From: Gemmataceae bacterium | GTDB taxonomy: Bacteria; Planctomycetota; Planctomycetia; Gemmatales; Gemmataceae | Direction of reading: 5' to 3' | Length of the DNA stretch: 43,641 nucleotides | Assembly (NCBI GenBank): GCA_009697105.1 | Contig: SIAQ01000035.1 | Coordinates: forward strand, 1 to 43,641 | Part shown: in pieces, positions 17,303-25,271 of the stretch | Numbering within the stretch: position 1 is the stretch's first letter | Layout of the letters: each line of letters starts with the position of its first letter | Translations under genes and position numbers: made by a program | The notes under the pieces: model-generated | The model's database searches: none | What the model was told of the DNA's origin: nothing | Seen by the model: only the letters and a program-made list of their open reading frames with translations

Positions 17303-17782
17303 TCACAGTTTTCGCGGTCCGGGGCCCATGTTGTTTTCCTGATTGATCGCAGGTTGAATCGCCGGGAATTCGGGCCACTCAAACTCGACCGTGGCAATGA
17401 GATAGCCGATGCCGAACGCCGTCAGGATCGCGCCGACAAAGATCGCCCAATGCCACCATGGGCGCGGGCTGGCATCGGGCACGGGCGGTAGGCCATTGGC
17501 CCAGCGCCGACTGGGTATCACCTTGTCGAACTGCCGTACCGCCGTCACAATTTGGCTGATCTGTTTCCGCGCCTGGGCGTTGTCCGGATCGATTTCGAGC
17601 AATTCAAGATAGGCCCAAATCGCCTGGCCAAGTTCACCCGCCCTGGTTAGATTTTCCGCGCGGTTCAGACCGCCCTGCACATGGCTTACGTAGTCCACGA
17701 GCAATTCGAGGTCCGCCTGGCAACTCGGACACTTGCGTGTGAATTGTCGCAACGGCTTCGTGCATTGAGGGCAATTCGGCAT
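17303..17782 (-). CDS. Zinc-ribbon, TPR-like, single-helix membrane protein
   Basis: 159 residues of unknown function. An N-terminal double CxxC ribbon (CPQC at 4-7, CPSC at 17-20) is followed by a TPR-like helical repeat (AENLTRAGELGQAIWAYLEL, then LEIDPDNAQARKQI), a Pro-rich linker, and one transmembrane helix near 108-131 (WHWAIFVGAILTAFGIGYLI). The short C-terminus is Pro-rich and would lie outside. AGGAG lies eight bases upstream of the ATG. It is directly downstream of the Hsp70 gene (81-base gap filled by an inverted repeat), so a role as membrane adaptor in protein quality control is possible but unproven. Confidence 0.8.
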   Translation of the reverse strand: MPNCPQCTKPLRQFTRKCPSCQADLELLVDYVSHVQGGLNRAENLTRAGELGQAIWAYLELLEIDPDNAQARKQISQIVTAVRQFDKVIPSRRWANGLPPVPDASPRPWWHWAIFVGAILTAFGIGYLIATVEFEWPEFPAIQPAINQENNMGPGPRKL

Positions 17783-17799
17783 GATGGCACTCCTGTATT

Positions 17800-17855
17800 C
17801 GTTTAGCGCCCGCAGTGCGACCTGCGATCGCGTGACACATTGCGGGCGCTAAACG
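17800..17855. repeat. Inverted repeat between the Hsp70 and zinc-ribbon genes
   Basis: Arms of 18 bp (17800-17817 and 17838-17855; CGTTTAGCGCCCGCAGTG type) pair with one mismatch around a 20-base loop. It ends eight bases before the Hsp70 stop codon at 17864. Confidence 0.88.
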
Positions 17856-17863
17856 AGGACCAC

Positions 17864-19600
17864 CTACAACAAGTACGCAAAATTCAGCAAGCGATCGTTC
17901 AACGCCGAACCGGCGTCTTCCATGCGTTTGCGATCGCCCGACGACATCGCCTCGCGCACCACTCGGCACAGGTCTTCGAGTTCGCGCTTGTCGGCGGGAT
18001 TCTCCACTTTCGGAATCACGTCCTGCTCGGTCTTCTTCAAAATCTCAAGCGCATCGCGGTACTCCGTCGTGCTCTCGACATCCTCGCTGCGTTTGATTAG
18101 CTCTTCGTTGATACGCTTCATCTTCATGATTTGGCCCGCGTCGAGCTGGTCGGCGCCGGACTGCTGAATCGCGAATCGTTTCTTTTGGCCAGTGTAGATG
18201 TCGTGGATCTGCACCGTCAGGATGCCGTCGTCGCCATACTCAAACGTCACTTCGATGGCGCCGTCTCGCTGCTGTCGATGGGGTTTGAATTCCCACGGAA
18301 TCTCGGCGAGTTTGACGTTCTCCGCGTTGCCGACATCGTCGTATACATCGCCCTCAAAGACGCTGATGATGACGCGCTCGGCCGGGTCGGCGACGGGGTG
18401 ATACGTCTTCGTGAACGAGCACGGAATGTCCACGCCGCGCTTGATGATCGGATCGAGATAGACCTGCCGTTTTTCGTTGATCGGATTCGCGCAGAGCGAG
18501 TGTTCGAGCTTGACGGAGAAGGCGTGATTGTCCAGCCCCGGCGCGCCTTGCAAGATTGCCGACACGATGGCGGCGCCTTGCGCGACGCAGGTCATCGGAT
18601 CGACCTTGTCGAATGGTTCCGCCTCCTTGCCCGCGAGTTTTTCGCTGACATATCGGCGAACGAGCGGGATCTTGCTCGTGCCGCCGACAAGCAGCACGCG
18701 GTCGATGTCCTTGGGCCTCATGCCGCGCAGGCTCAGGGCTTCGTCGATGGCCTGGCCGGACTTGACGATGAGCGGCATGATTTCGCGTTCAAAGCTGGCG
18801 CGGTCGATTTCTTCTTCCAGGCTCAGATGCCGATCGGGGACAAGTTCCGCCTTGCGAGCGATGGCGGTGGGTTGCGTGGAAAGCTCGATCTTGGCCTTTT
18901 CGACCGCCAACATGAATTGCGTGCGGTAGGGCGAGTTGAGGATGTCGTAGCCGGTCTTTTCGGTGAACCTGCGTGCGAGCAGGTTACCAATGGCGGTGTC
19001 GAGATCGTCGCCACCGAGCTTGCCGATGCCTTTGCTGCTGATTTCTTCAAAGACGCCATGATGAATGCGGAGAATGGTGACATCGAGCGTGCCGCCGCCG
19101 AAATCGTAAACGAGCACGGTTTGATCCTGCTGAGCGTTCAGTCCATAGCAGATTGCCGCGGCGGTCGGCTCGTTAATGAGCGTGAGCACCTGCAATCCCG
19201 CGGCGCCAGCGCAGAGCTTCGTGGCGTGTCGGGCGAGGCCCTTGGAGTTCGCCGGAATCGTGACAACGGCTTTGACGAAGGTGTCGTTCAGCGATCGTTG
19301 GGCGTCCAACTTCAGTTTGCTGAATAGCATCGTCGCGATTTGTTCGGTGCGCAGATTCTGGCCAACGAACGGCACGCGCTCGCCGGAGCCGAGGATGCGC
19401 TTGACCGAGCGGATCGAGCGGCCTTCCTCGAAGTTTTCCTTCGCCTCTTGGCCGAAACCAAGGCTGCCGTCGGCCCGCATCGTCACGACCGATGGCGTCC
19501 ACTTATGGCCTTCGGCATTGGGCAGAACGTCGGCTTGTCCGAATTGGAAGTTAGCGACGACAGAGTTGCTCGTCCCGAAGTCGATTCCTATGTAGGGCAT
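17864..19600 (-). CDS. Divergent Hsp70 (DnaK-like) chaperone
   Basis: 578 residues starting MPYIGIDFGTSNSVVANFQF. The actin-like ATPase region (1 to about 385) carries the Hsp70 signatures IGIDFGTSNS, VYDFGGGTLDVTILR and VLLVGGTSKIPLVRRY. The substrate-binding half is recognisable but diverged (CANPINEKRQVYLDPIIKRG, then VDIPCSFTKTYHPV), and the helical lid is short, with no EEVD- or GGA-type tail. It is thus about 50 residues shorter than typical DnaK. An in-frame extension to 19765 has no ribosome binding site and runs through an inverted repeat. It is not in the dnaJ/grpE operon but lies on the opposite strand nearby; it may be a specialised paralogue with the main dnaK elsewhere. Confidence 0.92.
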   Translation of the reverse strand: MPYIGIDFGTSNSVVANFQFGQADVLPNAEGHKWTPSVVTMRADGSLGFGQEAKENFEEGRSIRSVKRILGSGERVPFVGQNLRTEQIATMLFSKLKLDAQRSLNDTFVKAVVTIPANSKGLARHATKLCAGAAGLQVLTLINEPTAAAICYGLNAQQDQTVLVYDFGGGTLDVTILRIHHGVFEEISSKGIGKLGGDDLDTAIGNLLARRFTEKTGYDILNSPYRTQFMLAVEKAKIELSTQPTAIARKAELVPDRHLSLEEEIDRASFEREIMPLIVKSGQAIDEALSLRGMRPKDIDRVLLVGGTSKIPLVRRYVSEKLAGKEAEPFDKVDPMTCVAQGAAIVSAILQGAPGLDNHAFSVKLEHSLCANPINEKRQVYLDPIIKRGVDIPCSFTKTYHPVADPAERVIISVFEGDVYDDVGNAENVKLAEIPWEFKPHRQQRDGAIEVTFEYGDDGILTVQIHDIYTGQKKRFAIQQSGADQLDAGQIMKMKRINEELIKRSEDVESTTEYRDALEILKKTEQDVIPKVENPADKRELEDLCRVVREAMSSGDRKRMEDAGSALNDRLLNFAYLL

Positions 19601-19695
19601 TGTTCTTATCCGTTGCCAGGTTACTGATGAAGAATCATTGTAGAAACGATATGGGAAAACGGATGCGACGGGGAGATGACGTACAAACGCGTTTC

Positions 19696-19788
19696 GTTTA
19701 GCCGCTCGCCTTTGGCGAGCGTGGACGTGCGAATTTACGGTCGCCGTGGAGCGCCACGCCCGCACTCGCCAAAGGCGAGTGGCTAAAC
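19696..19788. repeat. Inverted repeat, 'TAGCCGCTCGCC' family
   Basis: Left arm GTTTAGCCGCTCGCCTTTGG (19696 on, to 19721) pairs with the right arm at 19763-19788; each arm is itself a hairpin (CTCGCC-TTTGGCGAG). It fills the gap between the broken universal stress gene and the Hsp70 gene. Family members also lie at 29088 and 32530. Confidence 0.9.
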
Positions 19789-19792
19789 AAAA

Positions 19793-20732
19793 TCACGCCG
19801 TCGGCTTATGCACCAAGATCGGCACGCGCGAACCACGTATCACTTTGTCCGCGACGCTGCCGAGCAGGAACCGCGACAAGCCGCCGCGACCGTGCGTGTC
19901 GATCGCGATCATGTCGGTCGGCGGCTTGGCGCTTTCCAAGATCGCGACACCCGGCTGATCCTCGACGACGACGCGCGTGGCGATTTTCAGGCCGTCCTTG
20001 CGGAAGCGCTCGGCGACGCCTTCGAGTATACGCCGCCGCCTCTTTCTTGAGATCGGCGTGCAGCTGTTCGACGCGGTCCAGGATGTCGGTCGCCACGCTG
20101 CCGAAAATCGCAGGCTCCGCGGGCAGCGTCACCGGATAGACCGGCGTGATGACCCGCAGCAACGTGAAATCCGCATGCATCGCCGACCCCAACGTCAACG
20201 CCGGCTCCAGAATTTGCTCCGCCCACGGCGTGCCATCGAGCGGAATTAACATGTGCTTGATCGTCGGATCGCTCAGCATGTCCGGTTCTGAGACATTCGG
20301 ATGCACCAGAACGAGCGGGATCGGCAAGCTGCGGACAAGCTCGTTGGTCGTGCTGCCGAGCCAAAATCGGGCCAGCGGGCCTTTGCCATGCGTCGTCATT
20401 ACGACCCATTTCGCCTGCAGGCTCTCGGCTTGTTCGCGGATGACCGTCGCGATGTCGCCATCGACATTACGGATCGTCACCGGCACCGGCACCGATAAGC
20501 AGTCCTGCACCCGTTTCTGAATGGACTGCAAATATTCGCGCTCCTTCGCTCGCAACTCTTGGTCGAGCGTCGTGTCAAAGACCTGTAACTCGGCCTAGGC
20601 GGCGTCGAGCAGCGTATGCACGTGAATAAGATTCAGCGACGCATTCAATCGCCGGGCCATGCTCATCGCCAACGGGAGGGCGTGTTCGCCAAACGTTGAG
20701 CCGTCCAGAGGCACAAGAATCGAGCGGATCAT
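19793..20732 (-). pseudogene. Tandem universal stress protein, disrupted by a stop and a +1 frameshift
   Basis: The gene starts at the ATG at 20732 (AAAGGAG upstream) and reads MIRSILVPLDGSTFGEHALP, a UspA start, with LNLIHVHTLLDAA before an in-frame TAG at 20595-20597, where UspA proteins usually have Tyr. The frame continues AELQVFDTTLDQELRAKERE and through a second UspA domain (KHMLIPLDGTPWAEQILEPA). At about 20029 one extra base shifts the frame; the correct continuation LEGVAERFRKDGLKIATRVV, then IDTHGRGGLSRFLLGSVADK and VPILVHKPTA, ends at 19793. Total length 940 is a multiple of three plus one, consistent with a single insertion. Two ATP-binding GxxG(S/T)-type motifs are intact at the DNA level. 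It is either a recent pseudogene or affected by sequence error. Confidence 0.88.
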
Positions 20733-21005
20733 GACGATCTCCTTTCAAAACAAGAGGGACGCGCGAGATTGGGGGTATCAATTGCAAACGGGATGCCAAT
20801 AAAAAACGAGCGATTTCGATGCAACCGCAACCAGTAACTGTGCGGATTTGACACGGGAGACGCAAAACCGCACGGCTGAGGCTTCCCAGAGCAACATGAT
20901 GTGTAGGAGGCGAAGGAAAAACGGCACTTCTGTTACCGCTCCCTGCTTGTCACGGTTGTATTCTCATCCGTTTCTGACGAATAGGTTTCCGTAGCCGAGG
21001 ATGAG

Positions 21006-21845
21006 ATGAGAAATCCACTTTTTTTGCATGAAGCTGTTCGCTCTGTCGCATGGCAGGATCTTCGCGATCTATCGTTCCTTCAATCGGTTCGTGCGGTGCT
21101 GTTGTCGTCGCCTTGGTTGGCAGCATCATTGACGCTTGCTTACAACGAGCAGTTCTTGGCCGCCTTGCCTTTCTCTGCGATATTCTTCATGGCCGGCTTG
21201 CGCCAAACACACGATGGTTTTCATGCGAAGATCGGCTTGTCGGTGATTTGGACGAACGCGTTTCTGTTTCTTTTTTCCTTATTGATGGCGATTCCATTGC
21301 ACGCGGTGAGATGGATTCATGTGCGCCACCACGCCAACCCGCTTGGAGAGAAAGATATTGAGGGGATGTGCGCGACGATGCGGTGGTGGCAGGCGCTGGT
21401 TGTCGGTCCCTACTTCCCTATCCGGATGATCGTCGTGGCGCTCGCCCGTTCCAGCAGCGCGACGCGGATTTGGATCGTTGCCGAGATGGTGGCCATTCTC
21501 GGCCTGATTGGTCTGGCAGGGATGACAAATTGGGGTTGGCTATGGTTTCAATTATTGGCGATGGGATTAGGAAACTGCCTGACGGGATTCGTCGCGGTTT
21601 GGATGGTGCATCGTGGCTGTGATCGCCAGGGGATGTTTGCGCGCACGCAAAGATCGTGGCTTATCAACGCTCTGACGTTGAATAACTTCTATCACATGGA
21701 GCACCATTTGTTCCCAGCCGTCGCATCATGCAATCTACCGGAGTTGGCACGCCGATTGGACAAACTCTTACCGCGTGCAGAGCCGGTTCTAGGATCGCCT
21801 CAGAGCGAAAACAAAGCCGTGGCGGCGGTGTGTGATTCACTCTAA
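21006..21845 (+). CDS. Membrane fatty acid desaturase
   Basis: 279 residues with four to six hydrophobic helices and the three histidine boxes of the membrane desaturase/hydroxylase superfamily: HDGFH (69-73), HVRHH (105-109) and HMEHH (230-234, in FYHMEHHLFPAVASCNLPEL). These bind a di-iron centre that inserts double bonds or hydroxyls into lipid acyl chains or carotenoids. The short N-terminus and the late third box resemble the FADS group more than carotenoid ketolases, but the substrate cannot be read. The gene stands alone, 161 bases after the start of the divergent minus-strand leader region and before a gap with two long hairpins. Confidence 0.88.
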   Translation: MRNPLFLHEAVRSVAWQDLRDLSFLQSVRAVLLSSPWLAASLTLAYNEQFLAALPFSAIFFMAGLRQTHDGFHAKIGLSVIWTNAFLFLFSLLMAIPLHAVRWIHVRHHANPLGEKDIEGMCATMRWWQALVVGPYFPIRMIVVALARSSSATRIWIVAEMVAILGLIGLAGMTNWGWLWFQLLAMGLGNCLTGFVAVWMVHRGCDRQGMFARTQRSWLINALTLNNFYHMEHHLFPAVASCNLPELARRLDKLLPRAEPVLGSPQSENKAVAAVCDSL

Positions 21846-21884
21846 CTATACTTTGAACGGCTAGATTTGTCCGATCCATTGAAT

Positions 21885-21945
21885 GGTGGCACAGACATTC
21901 TTGTCTGTGTTTGCGTTTTACACAGACAAGAATGTCTGTGCCACC
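21885..21945. repeat. Perfect 26-bp inverted repeat ('GGTGGCACAGACATTCTTG')
   Basis: Arms at 21885-21910 and 21920-21945 are exact reverse complements with a nine-base loop (TTGCGTTTT). It lies 40 bases after the desaturase stop and could act as a terminator-like hairpin, but no U tract follows. This motif resembles a widespread intergenic repeat of planctomycetes. Confidence 0.92.
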
Positions 21946-22002
21946 AATGCGACAAATCCAATCGTGTGAAGTATATACTTCGAGAGGATGAATTTGTCCG
22001 GT

Positions 22003-22060
22003 CCGAGGCTGAGCGCCAGCGAAGGGCACGACGCGGCCCTTCGCTGGCGCTCAGCCTCGG
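22003..22060. repeat. Perfect 24-bp inverted repeat ('CCGAGGCTGAGCGCCAGCG')
   Basis: Arms at 22003-22026 and 22037-22060 are exact, with a ten-base loop, followed by AAAAA. This is a second, unrelated hairpin in the 410-base gap between the desaturase and carA. The remaining 195 bases before carA show no supported gene. Confidence 0.92.
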
Positions 22061-22255
22061 AAAAACGACGAGCAGGCCTCGCACTAATCGTTGCCGCCTC
22101 CTCTTCGCGCCTTTGCGTGAGCTTCTTTCACATGCTCGGCAATGCATCCAAATCTCCGCTTGCCTGCCTCATCCCATGGTACGTCTCAGCAAGCATTGGC
22201 CGACCGTCCGCAATCCCGTAAAATAAGCGAAATTCTCGCACTTTGAGGTCACGCA

Positions 22256-23377
22256 ATGTCCCAATCGATCGCGAAACTCGCCCTGGCAGACGGAACCGTA
22301 TTCACTGGCCTGGGCTTTGGGGCCGTTGGCGAAACGTTCGGCGAAGTGGTTTTCAACACCAGTATGACCGGCTATCAAGAAGTCCTCACCGATCCATCTT
22401 ACACGGGCCAAATCGTGACGATGACCTATCCGCTCATCGGCAACTACGGCATCAACCTCGAAGATCGCGAATCGAAAATCCCGCAAGTCGAAGGCTTCAT
22501 CGTCCGCGAGTGTGCTCGCCATCCCAGCAACTTCCGCTCGACGATCTCGCTCTCCGACTATCTCGCCGAGCACAATGTCGTCGGCATCGAGCGGATCGAT
22601 ACGCGCTCGCTCGTTCGTCGAATCCGCGTCGGCGGGGCGATGACGGGCGTGCTCAGCACCACCGATCTCGACGACGCTTCGCTGGTGCGCAAGGCCCGCG
22701 CGAAGCCATCGATCGTCGGTATCGACCTGGCCAAGACGGTGATGCCGGATGGTGCATTTGCTTGGAAGGATGGGTTCAACAGTCCATTTCACACGCAGCA
22801 GCTGCACGCTGGGACGACGCGGCATCGCGTCGCTGCGCTGGACTTCGGCATGAAGTGGAACATCCCGCGCTGCCTGGTCGAGATGGGCTGCGATGTCACG
22901 GTCGTCCCCGGCACGGCCAGCGCGAAGGATATCCTCGCGCTCAATCCGGACGGCGTGTTCATCTCGAACGGCCCGGGCGATCCGGAACCGCTTACCTATG
23001 CGATCAATACCATCCGCGACCTGATTGGAAAGAAGCCGATCTTCGGCATCTGTCTCGGCCATCAGCTGCTGGGGTTGGCGCTAGGCGGGAAGACGTTCAA
23101 GTTGAAGTTCGGACACCGCGGCGCCAATCAGCCGGTATTGAACAAGCGGACGGGGCAGGTCGAGATCACCTCGCAGAACCATGGTTTCGCCGTCGATCCG
23201 ACGACGTTGCCAAGTGACGTCGAAGCGACGCACATCAACCTCAACGACAATACGCTGGAAGGCCTACGCCACACGCGCTATCCGGTGTTCAGCGTGCAGT
23301 ATCACCCGGAGGCGTCGGCGGGGCCTCATGACAGCACGTATTTGTTCGAGGAGTTTCGCAAGCTGATGGAAACGTAG
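22256..23377 (+). CDS. carA: Carbamoyl-phosphate synthase small (glutaminase) subunit
   Basis: 373 residues, normal for CarA. It hydrolyses glutamine and passes ammonia to CarB for carbamoyl phosphate, feeding pyrimidine and arginine synthesis. The N-terminal domain shows FNTSMTGYQEVLTDPSYTGQ. The class I glutamine amidotransferase domain has the nucleophile Cys266 in FGICLGHQLLG, His350 and Glu352 in YHPEAS, and the ISNGPGDP loop (237-243). GAGG lies eight bases before the ATG. carB is not in the window, so the subunits are not encoded together here. Confidence 0.97.
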   Translation: MSQSIAKLALADGTVFTGLGFGAVGETFGEVVFNTSMTGYQEVLTDPSYTGQIVTMTYPLIGNYGINLEDRESKIPQVEGFIVRECARHPSNFRSTISLSDYLAEHNVVGIERIDTRSLVRRIRVGGAMTGVLSTTDLDDASLVRKARAKPSIVGIDLAKTVMPDGAFAWKDGFNSPFHTQQLHAGTTRHRVAALDFGMKWNIPRCLVEMGCDVTVVPGTASAKDILALNPDGVFISNGPGDPEPLTYAINTIRDLIGKKPIFGICLGHQLLGLALGGKTFKLKFGHRGANQPVLNKRTGQVEITSQNHGFAVDPTTLPSDVEATHINLNDNTLEGLRHTRYPVFSVQYHPEASAGPHDSTYLFEEFRKLMET

Positions 23378-23386
23378 CTCCGTTTT

Positions 23387-23506
23387 GCCGCTTGCGGCTT
23401 AGCGCTCGCCTCGCACCTTCTGAACGCGGCAGATTCGGCCAATCCTTCCTCGTTCTCAGGCTCTGCATGGGGACGGCACGGCGGGCGACGCTGCTTTGGA
23501 ACGAGG
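23387..23506. repeat. Repeat debris after carA
   Basis: 23387-23407 is one arm of the 'GCCGCTTGCGGCTTAGCGC' family without its partner. 23448-23466 (CCTCGTTCTCAGGCTCTGC) pairs imperfectly with 23490-23506, a second family resembling a 'TTTGGAACGAGG' intergenic repeat. The region looks like partly eroded repeats inserted one next to another. Confidence 0.65.
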
Positions 23507-23561
23507 TAAAAGCTGAATCCATTCGCGATTGCCGTTCCGATTTCTGCATCCAGGTGTTATT

Positions 23562-23867
23562 ATGGCAAGCGTGAAAGCCATGTTCTTCCTTCCGAATGAG
23601 GACAATGACGGGCGGAGCCTTGAGGAGGAGATTAGGGAACTGGAGATGGAGCTCACGTTTACCTTCGCCGGTTGGACGTGCGCCGGCTACGTCGCGGGAC
23701 ACTATCGGATGGCCGACGGAACTGGTGCAAGTGACGTCAATTCATCCTATTTCGTCGTGCTTGACGAGTCACGGATTGATGTATTGGCCGAAATACTGAA
23801 GAACTTCATGGATGGAACGACCCAAGAAGCGATTTATCTCGAAATCCATCGAAATGTGGAATTTTGA
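23562..23867 (+). CDS. Conserved-looking hypothetical protein, 101 aa
   Basis: I do not recognise this family. The product MASVKAMFFLPNEDNDGRSL... is acidic, has an alternating strand pattern around GWTCAGYVAGHYRMADGT and VNSSYFVVLDESRIDVLAEI, and a C-terminal GTTQEAIYLEIHRNVEF. It looks like a small soluble alpha/beta protein, possibly an immunity-like or regulatory protein. AGGTG lies before the ATG at 23562. It is followed after 22 bases by another small gene on the same strand, so the two probably form a bicistron. Confidence 0.6.
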   Translation: MASVKAMFFLPNEDNDGRSLEEEIRELEMELTFTFAGWTCAGYVAGHYRMADGTGASDVNSSYFVVLDESRIDVLAEILKNFMDGTTQEAIYLEIHRNVEF

Positions 23868-23889
23868 TTTATTACGAAGGAATGATACC

Positions 23890-24186
23890 ATGAGCCTTCA
23901 CGAACTCGAGCAAGAAATCCGAACCGTCATCGCCACCGAACCCAATGCGATGCGATTCAGCGAACGAATATTTGCTCACGATGGCCTCTTCGCCAAACTC
24001 GCAACGACGCAAGAAGAGCGAAAGCTATTGATCGCGTCTCCCTTGTATCGCCAGGCGCAAGACCGCTTCCATGAGTTGCAGTCGAAGGAATTGGCCACGT
24101 TTCGAGCAAAGATCGCCGACCTGCGGAAAGAGCCGGCCTATGCGGAATCGGCAGTAAAAGTGGAGCGGATCCGCCTGAGCGTGTAG
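23890..24186 (+). CDS. Small helical hypothetical protein, 98 aa
   Basis: The product is predicted to be mainly helical (SLHELEQEIRTVIATEPNAM, and later a charged coiled segment DRFHELQSKELATFRAKIAD). No catalytic motif or known domain is apparent. AAGGA lies about ten bases upstream of the ATG at 23890. It is the second gene of a pair with the 101-residue protein just upstream. A role with that neighbour is plausible but I cannot name one. Confidence 0.6.
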   Translation: MSLHELEQEIRTVIATEPNAMRFSERIFAHDGLFAKLATTQEERKLLIASPLYRQAQDRFHELQSKELATFRAKIADLRKEPAYAESAVKVERIRLSV

Positions 24187-24205
24187 AGCGGAATCGTCTC
24201 TGCTT

Positions 24206-25120
24206 TCACTTCAGCGCATGCCGTGCGAAGAACTCCCACATCACTTCATTGGCACTGATATTACTCGTATTCGTGCCGAGAAACGCGGGGCTAAAGGCGT
24301 TGCCCGGCCAGGTGTGGCCGCCGGTTTCGATCGTGTAGAGGATGACGTCTGCACCAGTGCGTCCAGCCGGGTATGCTTTGCGAGTGACGCGTAGTTTGTC
24401 GGCTTTGGATTCGACTTCGGATTCCGTCGCCTTCTCATCACAACCATTCGCCTTTACGCAGGCGAGGATGGTGTCGTTGACCGAGCGGAACTTCAGGAAT
24501 GTTGGGATATCCTTTTTCTTGGGTGGGCCGTCATAGGGCACGAGTGTGTCCTTCGTGCCGTGAAAATGCACGACAGGAATGGGCCGCTTTGGCTCGTACT
24601 TTTCAATCGCCATAGTACCCGCGACCGGCGCGATGGCGGCAATGCGTTCGGACATCTCGGCGGCCAGGCGGTACGACATCATGCCGCCGTTGGATAACCC
24701 GGTGATGTAAACGCGTTTCGTGTCCACGTTGAGCGAGCCGATCACGTCGTCGAGCACTTTGGCGAGGTATTTGACATCGTCCACTTTCTGCTTGTTGAGA
24801 TCGCCCGGAAAGAGACCAGCATTCCAGGTTTGCAGGAATCCACCCGGCCCAGTGCCATTGGGATAGACGACGATGAACCCGTGCTTGTCGGCGGTTGCAT
24901 TGAGCTGGCAGAACGCTTCCATCATCTTGGCGTCCATCATCGCACCGTGCAGCGCGAGCACGATGGGCATCGCTTTCTTCGCGTCGTATTTTGCCGGCAC
25001 ATGTATCCAATGCAGGCGCTTGAGGTCATCGACGGTGATTTGACGCTTGTGATTGCCCTCGCCAAGCGATTCCGGCTGCGCGATAAAGAGGGCGGAGATG
25101 AGTAGCAGTGATCCGATCAT
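24206..25120 (-). CDS. PHB-depolymerase/LpqC-like secreted esterase
   Basis: 304 residues with an N-terminal signal peptide (MIGSLLLISALFIAQPES). An alpha/beta hydrolase of the poly(3-hydroxybutyrate) depolymerase and feruloyl-esterase group: oxyanion-side motif VLALHGAMMDAKMMEAF, nucleophile Ser143 in TGLSNGGMMSYRLA, Asp191 in HGTKDTLVPYDG and His269 in GGHTWPG. The spacing and the GGHxWPG block are typical of the group. The natural ester is not determinable. The gene lies downstream of purB on the same strand, separated by a perfect 32-bp inverted repeat, so co-transcription is doubtful. Confidence 0.9.
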   Translation of the reverse strand: MIGSLLLISALFIAQPESLGEGNHKRQITVDDLKRLHWIHVPAKYDAKKAMPIVLALHGAMMDAKMMEAFCQLNATADKHGFIVVYPNGTGPGGFLQTWNAGLFPGDLNKQKVDDVKYLAKVLDDVIGSLNVDTKRVYITGLSNGGMMSYRLAAEMSERIAAIAPVAGTMAIEKYEPKRPIPVVHFHGTKDTLVPYDGPPKKKDIPTFLKFRSVNDTILACVKANGCDEKATESEVESKADKLRVTRKAYPAGRTGADVILYTIETGGHTWPGNAFSPAFLGTNTSNISANEVMWEFFARHALK

Positions 25121-25150
25121 TGGTCATTCCCAAATATTGAGACAATTACT

Positions 25151-25271
25151 AACCACAGAGGCACAGAGAACACAGAGAAAATACCAAGAAATGTAGGATC
25201 GATGAAAGACGAATCGTGCGTTCGATTCCAATTCTTCGCATTTTCTCTGTGTTCTCTGTGCCTCTGTGGTT
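25151..25271. repeat. Perfect 32-bp inverted repeat between purB and the esterase
   Basis: Arms at 25151-25182 and 25240-25271 (AACCACAGAGGCACAGAGAA type) are exact reverse complements around a 57-base loop. The right arm overlaps the first base of the purB stop codon. The 'CTCTGTGCCTCTGTGGT' sequence is, from memory, a widespread intergenic repeat in several bacterial phyla. Confidence 0.93.

Noticed and set aside
18131-19327. 398-residue plus-strand frame opposite Hsp70
   Set aside because: Shadow frame; the minus strand carries all Hsp70 signatures.
22169-23062. Minus-strand frame opposite carA
   Set aside because: No domain, and carA on the plus strand is unambiguous.
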